A DNA stretch of 12,665 nt from positions 1 to 12,665 of the forward strand of contig JAQWAJ010000016.1 in NCBI GenBank assembly GCA_028707745.1, given 5' to 3'. The number at the start of each line of letters is the position of its first letter. The stretch's first letter is position 1. The stretch comes from Bacteroidales bacterium (lineage in GTDB: Bacteria; Bacteroidota; Bacteroidia; Bacteroidales; UBA12481). The position numbers were made by a program, and so were the translations under genes. Positions 8,045-12,665 of this stretch are shown here, piece by piece. The notes under the pieces were generated by a model, which made no database searches, was not told where the DNA came from, and saw nothing but the letters and a program-made list of their open reading frames with translations.

Positions 8045-8062
8045 ATCTAACGATTCAGTTTG
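8037..8062. promoter_or_regulatory. Imperfect 26-bp palindrome, possible operator
   Basis: Two 11-bp arms (8037-8047 and 8052-8062) are inverted repeats with 10 of 11 positions matching; the one mismatch is 8043 against 8056, and the centre is TAAC. The left arm contains the candidate -7 box of the export operon, so a dimeric repressor bound here could block it. The alternative is an RNA hairpin downstream of glmM; no U-tract follows directly on the minus strand (the nearest T run is about 15 nt away), so a standard terminator is unlikely. No regulator gene lies in the window. Confidence 0.4.
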
Positions 8063-8092
8063 ATAAAATAAACCTCCTCCAATTCCCGATTT

Positions 8093-9490
8093 TTAACAAT
8101 TCTTAACAAAATCGCGGATTTCCTGAACTATCTGATTTCCCAGCCGGTCAGCCTCCTCAAATGAATGAGCCTCTGAATAGACCCTGATGATCGGTTCGGT
8201 ATTGGATTTTCTCAGGTGAACCCAGCTTTCCGGGAATTCAATTTTCAAACCGTCGGATGTAATGCGGGGATAGCTGTCATATTTTTGGGCAATTACCGTA
8301 AATACCCGGTCAATCTCAGATCCGGCAGGCAGTTCGATCCTTTTTTTTGCCATTTCGAAAAAGGGCAGCTCATTTTTGATTCCGGTCATGGTTTTCCCAC
8401 ATTGAACAAAGTGGGTTAAGAAAAGGGCGATTCCAACCAGCGCATCCCTTCCGTAATGAAGGGCCGGAAAAATGATCCCTCCGTTGCCTTCGCCTCCGAT
8501 CAGTGCACCGGTTTCTTTCATACCGGCGACCACATTGACTTCACCCACAGGCGTTGCCCGATAGGTTCCTCCATGCTTTTCGGTGATCACCCGGAGTGCC
8601 CGGCTGGATGACAGGTTTGAAACGGTATTGCCACCTTTTCCGGAAAGCAGATAATCGGCCACGGCAACGAGCGTATATTCTTCCCCAAAAAAGGTGCCGT
8701 CCTGGTTGACCAAAGCCAGCCGGTCGACATCCGGATCCACCGCAATGCCGAGATCAGCCTTGTTTTCCACGACTGCCCCGGCCAGTTCGGTCAGGTTCTC
8801 GGGGAGTGGCTCAGGGTTATGGGCAAATTTCCCGTCGGGAACCCCGTTCAGCGAAACCACCTGTCTGACACCCAAGGCTTCGAGCAATGCAGGTACCGCT
8901 AATCCTCCCACCGAGTTGACCGAATCAACCACCACGCTTATCCCTGCTACGGCTATTGCCTCCCGGTCGACCTCAGGCAGATCCAGAACTTTACGGATAT
9001 GATAGGGTAAAAAATCTTTCACTACGGATGTTCCCAGCTGATCAGCCGGGGCAAACTCAAATTCCTGCGCCGCCGCCAGGGCCAGCACTTGCTTTCCATC
9101 CCGGTCAGACAGGAACTCCCCGTTCCGGTCAAGAAGCTTCAGCGCATTCCATTGAGCCGGATTATGGCTGGCTGTCAGAATGATACCGGCGATAGCGCTA
9201 CTGCAGGTCACAGCCAGCTCAACCGTCGGGGTGGTAGCCAGGCCCGCGTTGATCACATCGATGCCCAATGCATTTAATGTGGAACAGACTATGGAGTCCA
9301 CCAGAGTGCCGGATACCCTCGCATCCCGGCCGACAACCATAACGGGTCGGGCACCTGAAATATTTTCCTGGTTCAGCGCCCAGGTGCCGAAAGCTGCCGT
9401 GAATTTTACCAGGTCCAATGGGGTTAACCCTTCACCGGAGCGGCCGCCAATGGTCCCCCGGATTCCTGAAATCGATGGAATTAATGTCAT
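8093..9490 (-). CDS. glmM: Phosphoglucosamine mutase / phosphohexomutase
   Basis: This cytoplasmic alpha-D-phosphohexomutase probably converts glucosamine-6-phosphate to glucosamine-1-phosphate on the route to UDP-GlcNAc. From the chosen start it has 465 residues with all four active-site loops: TASHNP (106-111; S108 is the phosphoserine), the metal-binding DPDVDR (252-257), the sugar-binding GEGNGG (333-338), and the phosphate-binding RKSNTEPIIR (427-436). The N-terminus ISGIRGTIGG is typical. I chose the ATG at 9488-9490; the frame stays open to a TTG near 9577, but the extra 29 residues do not resemble the family and run through the divergent promoter region. The metal and sugar loops differ from the DGDGDR and GEQSGH of E. 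coli GlmM and resemble archaeal-type enzymes, so phosphomannomutase or phosphoglucomutase activity remains possible. It is 100 bp upstream of the export operon on the same strand, without a clear terminator. Confidence 0.88.
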   Translation of the reverse strand: MTLIPSISGIRGTIGGRSGEGLTPLDLVKFTAAFGTWALNQENISGARPVMVVGRDARVSGTLVDSIVCSTLNALGIDVINAGLATTPTVELAVTCSSAIAGIILTASHNPAQWNALKLLDRNGEFLSDRDGKQVLALAAAQEFEFAPADQLGTSVVKDFLPYHIRKVLDLPEVDREAIAVAGISVVVDSVNSVGGLAVPALLEALGVRQVVSLNGVPDGKFAHNPEPLPENLTELAGAVVENKADLGIAVDPDVDRLALVNQDGTFFGEEYTLVAVADYLLSGKGGNTVSNLSSSRALRVITEKHGGTYRATPVGEVNVVAGMKETGALIGGEGNGGIIFPALHYGRDALVGIALFLTHFVQCGKTMTGIKNELPFFEMAKKRIELPAGSEIDRVFTVIAQKYDSYPRITSDGLKIEFPESWVHLRKSNTEPIIRVYSEAHSFEEADRLGNQIVQEIRDFVKNC

Positions 9491-9503
9491 AAGATGAGTA
9501 TAG

Positions 9504-9548
9504 AACCGGCAAGGTATTGAGTTTTCGTGATAACTTTGCAACCGGCAA
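9504..9548 (+). repeat. Paired 9-bp direct repeat in the divergent promoter region
   Basis: AACCGGCAA occurs at 9504-9512 and again at 9540-9548, 36 bp start to start. The copies flank the first rluB -7 candidate and overlap the possible glmM promoter elements. It may be a regulator site or chance; the match ends immediately outside the nine bases on the right. Confidence 0.45.
9509..9541 (-). promoter_or_regulatory. Possible glmM promoter
   Basis: The minus strand carries TACCTTGC (9509-9516), one base short of TAnnTTTG, preceded by TTG (9539-9541) after a 22-bp spacer. The -7-like element is 18 bp upstream of the chosen ATG, giving a short leader. It is a weaker match than the other promoter calls in the window. 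Confidence 0.3.
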
Positions 9549-9568
9549 CTTTTTTTTGCCAACCTTTG
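9531..9568 (+). promoter_or_regulatory. Two candidate -7 boxes for the rluB-era-der operon
   Basis: TAACTTTG at 9531-9538 matches TAnnTTTG exactly, followed by CA as is common in Bacteroidota. A second, imperfect box, AACCTTTG at 9561-9568, has TTTG of the first box 22 bp upstream in a -33-like position. Either gives a plausible leader (about 45 or 17 nt) before the GTG start. Which one is used cannot be decided from sequence. Confidence 0.45.
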
Positions 9569-9591
9569 CACTCTCAATAAATTAAGTCATA

Positions 9592-10344
9592 GTGAACAAA
9601 AAACCAATCAGTGTGATCAAGCCCCCGAGGCCCGAAAGTGTTCGTATTAACCGTTATATTGCCTCCTCGGGAATTTGCTCGCGCCGGGATGCTGACGAGC
9701 TGATCAAAAAGGGTGTCGTGGAAATCAATGGTCAAAAAGTCACTGAACTGGGAACTCAGGTAAACCCTGGCGACACCGTGAAAGTGAACGGTAAAATGAT
9801 CAGGAATGAACGAAAGGTATATATTGTACTGAATAAACCTAAGGACACCCTCACCACTACCGATGATCCCGAAGGCCGGCGCACGGTGCTCGACCTGGTG
9901 CATGACGCCACAACCGAGCGGATTTTCCCGGTCGGACGGCTCGACCGGAACACCACCGGCGTTCTTCTTTTGACCAACGACGGAGATTTGGCCAGTAAAC
10001 TCACCCACCCGAAATACAACGTTAAAAAGATCTATGAGGTTCGCACTGCTCAGAATGTAACCGATGAAATGATGAAAGCCCTGGTTGAAGGCATCGAGCT
10101 CGAAGACGGCTTCATGAAAATGGATTCAGTCTTTTTAATCGACCCGGCTTCAAAAAAAGATCTCTCTGTCGAAATTCACTCGGGAAAAAACAGAATTGTC
10201 AGACGGATGTTTGAACATTTAGGCATTGAGATTGTTAAATTAGACAGGGTCTATTTCGCCGGACTGACCAAAAAAACCCTCTCCCGAGGTAAATGGAGAT
10301 ATATGACTCCTAAAGAGGTCGGTTGGCTCAAAATGAATAAGTAA
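9592..10344 (+). CDS. rluB: rRNA pseudouridine synthase, RsuA/RluB/RluF family
   Basis: The enzyme isomerises a specific uridine of rRNA to pseudouridine in the cytoplasm; by family, RluB acts on 23S and RsuA on 16S rRNA. The 250 residues begin with a basic Pro-containing leader, then an S4 RNA-binding domain at about 17-65 (VRINRYIASSGICSRRDADE). The catalytic domain follows from about 75, with LNKPKD and the signature PVGRLDRNTTGVLLLTNDGD at 113-132, where D118 is the catalytic Asp. HSGKNRIVRRMFEHLG at 196-211 is the conserved C-terminal motif. The start is GTG at 9592: an in-frame stop lies at 9583-9585 and the next in-frame ATG would remove the S4 domain. It leads the operon, 3 bp before era. 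The subfamily is certain, but RluB versus RsuA or RluF specificity is inferred. Confidence 0.92.
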   Translation: MNKKPISVIKPPRPESVRINRYIASSGICSRRDADELIKKGVVEINGQKVTELGTQVNPGDTVKVNGKMIRNERKVYIVLNKPKDTLTTTDDPEGRRTVLDLVHDATTERIFPVGRLDRNTTGVLLLTNDGDLASKLTHPKYNVKKIYEVRTAQNVTDEMMKALVEGIELEDGFMKMDSVFLIDPASKKDLSVEIHSGKNRIVRRMFEHLGIEIVKLDRVYFAGLTKKTLSRGKWRYMTPKEVGWLKMNK

Positions 10345-10347
10345 GCA

Positions 10348-11223
10348 ATGAAATCCGGATTTGTAAACATAATCGGCAATCCTAACGTGGGGAAATCCAC
10401 CCTGATGAACGCCCTCGTCGGGGAGCGGCTGTCTGTCATCACAGCCAAATCACAAACCACGCGCCATCGTATTTTTGGCATCGTCAACGGAGATGATTAT
10501 CAAATAGTCTATTCCGACACTCCGGGTTTGATCAAACCTGCATACAAGCTGCAGGAATCCATGGTCAAAGCTGCCAGATCGGCACTCTCAGATGCCGACA
10601 TCCTGCTCTATGTAACCGATATTCTGGAAACTTCCGATAAAAATCCGGATATCCTGTCGATCGTCCAACAGTCAGAGGTCCCGCTCTTACTGATTCTGAA
10701 CAAGATCGACATCAGCAATCAGGAGCAGGTCGAGGAGCTGGTGGAAAAATGGCAGGGAATCTTCCCGAAAGCCGAGATATTCCCGACATCGGCTCTCCTG
10801 AAATTCAATCTGGATAACCTTTTTAACCGGATATTGGAATTACTGCCTGAAAATCCCCCCTATTTTGATCAGGATCAGCTGACCGACCGTCCGGAACGGT
10901 TTTTTGTGACAGAGATTATTCGTGGCGCGATTCTTGAGAACTACCAGAAAGAGATACCCTATTCAGTGGAGCCGGTGGTCGAGGAATTCAAGGAAGAAGC
11001 CAACATCATCCGCATTCGTACGGTAATTTATGTAGAACGCGACTCACAGAAAGGAATACTCATCGGCCATAAAGGTGCTTCACTCAAGCAGGTAGGCATG
11101 CAGGCAAGAAAAGATCTCGAAATATTCTTCGAAAAGAAAGTTTTTTTAGAAATGTTCGTAAAAGTCGCTCAGGATTGGAGAAACAGGCCTGACAGCCTGA
11201 AATCCTTCGGCTACGAACTCTGA
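10348..11223 (+). CDS. era: GTPase Era
   Basis: Era is a GTPase that binds the 3' end of 16S rRNA and helps mature the 30S subunit. The 291 residues match the usual length and order. The GTPase domain has G1 GNPNVGKS at 10-17, the G2 region TTRHRI at 37-42, G3 DTPG at 57-60, G4 NKID at 118-121 and G5 TSAL at 147-150. The C-terminal KH domain contains ILIGHKGASLKQVG at 237-250 and ends in the typical WRNRPDSLKSFGY. The ATG is 3 bp after the rluB stop and der begins 16 bp downstream, so translation is probably coupled within one operon. No residue of the nucleotide site is missing. Confidence 0.98.
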   Translation: MKSGFVNIIGNPNVGKSTLMNALVGERLSVITAKSQTTRHRIFGIVNGDDYQIVYSDTPGLIKPAYKLQESMVKAARSALSDADILLYVTDILETSDKNPDILSIVQQSEVPLLLILNKIDISNQEQVEELVEKWQGIFPKAEIFPTSALLKFNLDNLFNRILELLPENPPYFDQDQLTDRPERFFVTEIIRGAILENYQKEIPYSVEPVVEEFKEEANIIRIRTVIYVERDSQKGILIGHKGASLKQVGMQARKDLEIFFEKKVFLEMFVKVAQDWRNRPDSLKSFGYEL

Positions 11224-11239
11224 TACGTAAAAAATCATT

Positions 11240-12547
11240 ATGGCTAATATAGTTGCAATTGTAGGCCGGCCAAACGTCGGTAAATCAACCCTTTTCAACC
11301 GGATCACACAAACCCGGCAGGCAATCGTTCATGAATCGAGCGGGGTAACCCGCGACCGTCATTACGGAAAAGCATTCTGGAACGGGTATGAGTTTTCCAT
11401 GATCGATACCGGCGGTTACATTACCGACTCCGAGGATGTTTTTGAAGAGGAGATCCGAAAACAGATCACCCTCGCGATCGAAGAAGCTGATGTCATTATT
11501 TTCGCCGTTGACGTGGAATCGGGAATCACCGATCTGGATAAAACAGTTGCCGGTATCTTGCGTAAAGTGAAAAAACCGGTTTTTCTAGCTGTCAACAAGG
11601 CCGATAATAACAAACGGTTCATGGAGGCCAATGAATTTTACAGCCTCGGACTGGGAGATATTTACCCGGTTTCAGCTATGAACGGAACCGGTACCGGAGA
11701 ACTTCTGGATGCAGTAACCGGCGCTTTTGAAAAAGCCATTTTCGATGAAGAGATTCCTGATATTCCGAAATTCGCTGTGGTCGGCCGCCCGAATGTGGGC
11801 AAATCCTCGTTTATCAATGCAATGCTCGGAGAAGACCGGAATATCGTCACACCGATTTCCGGAACCACCAGAGACTCCATCCATACCCGATACCAGAAAT
11901 TCGGCCTCGATTTTTTTCTCATCGATACAGCCGGACTTCGCAAGCGGGGAAAAGTATCTGAAGATGTGGAGTTCTATTCCACAATGCGCTCCATCCGGGC
12001 AATTGAGAATTCAGATGTTTGCCTGCTGATGATCGATGCCGTTGAAGGGGTTACAGCCCAGGACATTACGATTTTCGGAAATATTCAGCGCAACCGCAAG
12101 GGAGTGGTACTCCTCGTTAATAAATGGGATCTGATTGAAAAAGACACTCACTCGGTAAAAACCTTTACCAAGGAAATTCAGGAACGTATCGCCCCTTATA
12201 CCGATGTGCCCATCTTATTCACTTCGGCGCTAACCAAACAAAGGGTGCTGAAAGCGCTTGAAACAGCTGTGGAGGTTTATAACAACCGGATACAGAAGAT
12301 CCCGACCCATAAGCTGAACGACCTTCTCCAGGAAATGATAGAAGCCTATCCTCCACCTGCAATCAAGGGGAAATTCATTAAAATCAAGTACGCCACGCAG
12401 CTTCCGAACCAGACTCCTTCATTCGCCTTTTTCTGTAATCTTCCTCAATACATCAAGGAACCTTACAAGCGTTATATTGAAAATAAAATCCGCGAGAACT
12501 TTAACTTTACCGGCGTTCCGATCCAGATCTTTTTCAGGGAAAAATAA
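11240..12547 (+). CDS. der: Ribosome biogenesis GTPase Der (EngA)
   Basis: Der carries two consecutive GTPase domains and assists 50S subunit assembly. The 435 residues show domain 1 with G1 GRPNVGKS (9-16), DTGG (56-59) and NKAD (119-122), and an acidic linker near 165-175. Domain 2 has GRPNVGKS (182-189), DTAG (229-232), NKWD (294-297) and a SAL G5 near 329. A KH-like C-terminal domain runs from about 352 to 435, ending [13 protein letters not shown] as in the family. All nucleotide-binding motifs are intact. The ATG at 11240 leaves no N-terminal extension before the first P-loop strand. It follows era by 16 bp and is followed after 5 bp by a lipoprotein gene. Confidence 0.98.
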   Translation: MANIVAIVGRPNVGKSTLFNRITQTRQAIVHESSGVTRDRHYGKAFWNGYEFSMIDTGGYITDSEDVFEEEIRKQITLAIEEADVIIFAVDVESGITDLDKTVAGILRKVKKPVFLAVNKADNNKRFMEANEFYSLGLGDIYPVSAMNGTGTGELLDAVTGAFEKAIFDEEIPDIPKFAVVGRPNVGKSSFINAMLGEDRNIVTPISGTTRDSIHTRYQKFGLDFFLIDTAGLRKRGKVSEDVEFYSTMRSIRAIENSDVCLLMIDAVEGVTAQDITIFGNIQRNRKGVVLLVNKWDLIEKDTHSVKTFTKEIQERIAPYTDVPILFTSALTKQRVLKALETAVEVYNNRIQKIPTHKLNDLLQEMIEAYPPPAIKGKFIKIKYATQLPNQTPSFAFFCNLPQYIKEPYKRYIENKIRENFNFTGVPIQIFFREK

Positions 12548-12552
12548 CCGAT

Positions 12553-12665
12553 ATGAAATTCAGCCTGTCATCTTCAGTTAAATATCTTGCTGTGCTGATA
12601 TTTTTGCCAGCCTGCCAGAAAATTGTGGATTACCCGAACGAACCCTCCATCTCCTTTACCGCGGT
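12553..12665 (+). CDS. Putative lipoprotein, N-terminal fragment cut by the window edge
   Basis: An ATG 5 bp after the der stop opens a frame that runs to the end of the window. The 37 complete codons give a lipoprotein signal: a Lys-containing N-region, a hydrophobic core at about 11-18, and the lipobox LPAC with the lipidated Cys at 21. The mature start is QKIVDYPNEPSISFTA. Position +2 after Cys is Gln, so an inner-membrane retention Asp is absent. I do not recognise the family; the Tyr-Pro...Pro-Ser-Ile start recalls small Bacteroidota lipoproteins of unknown function, but that is an impression. The close spacing suggests it rides on the rluB-era-der transcript. Confidence 0.8.
   Translation, partial: MKFSLSSSVKYLAVLIFLPACQKIVDYPNEPSISFTA

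Noticed and set aside
8010..8062. Palindrome plus T-run as an intrinsic terminator of glmM
   Set aside because: The stem is AT-rich with a mismatch, and the T run (plus-strand A run at 8018-8025) starts well away from the stem rather than directly after it, so a regulatory reading fits better.
9544..9560. GGCAA...TTGCC hairpin with an eight-T run as a terminator
   Set aside because: The stem is only five bp with the T-run in the loop rather than after it, and it lies in a divergent promoter region where no transcript ends.
9491..9577. N-terminal extension of glmM from a TTG codon
   Set aside because: The 29 extra residues (Arg/Lys/His/Cys-rich) do not resemble the family N-terminus, and the extension would cover the divergent promoter region. 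The ATG at 9488-9490 gives MTLIPSISGIRGT, the expected beginning.
9574..10008. A 144-codon minus-strand open frame across the rluB start and divergent promoter region
   Set aside because: It is antisense to the conserved S4 and catalytic domains of the pseudouridine synthase and shows no recognisable motif.

Overview
The window reads as ordinary chromosomal DNA of a member of the Bacteroidota, probably Bacteroidales-like, though rank below phylum is a guess. The clues are a fused SecDF of about 1000 residues, TAnnTTTG-type -7 promoter elements upstream of several genes, few Shine-Dalgarno sequences, a Bacteroidota-style TatA (MGGGEII... start) and a short-signal lipoprotein. No RNA gene, CRISPR array, insertion sequence, integrase or phage gene was found. 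No gene-free stretch exceeds about 125 bp.

Layout, left to right. Positions 69-9490 are all on the minus strand: tatA (twin-arginine translocase subunit), secDF (Sec translocon motor partner), then a three-gene envelope export operon transcribed periplasmic adaptor -> MacB-like permease -> TolC-like outer-membrane channel, and finally a phosphohexomutase of the GlmM type. Two clear intrinsic terminators close secDF and tolC. Each is followed almost immediately by a -7 box for the next gene, so tatA, secDF and the export operon look like separate units packed end to end. Bases 1-68, beyond tatA, hold no callable gene.

A 101-bp divergent intergenic region (9491-9591) separates glmM from a plus-strand operon: an RsuA/RluB-type pseudouridine synthase, the GTPase Era, the double-GTPase Der, and the first 37 codons of a lipoprotein cut by the window edge. 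The three complete genes concern rRNA modification and ribosome assembly, and spacings of 3, 16 and 5 bp indicate co-transcription.

The leftward half is mostly about moving material across the envelope (Tat, Sec, tripartite exporter); glmM feeds amino-sugar (UDP-GlcNAc) supply for peptidoglycan and LPS; the rightward half is ribosome biogenesis. I see no evidence for a new biological system. The points most worth a second look are the absence of an ATPase gene from the export operon, a methionine-rich tail on its adaptor, and an imperfect palindrome overlapping that operon's likely promoter.
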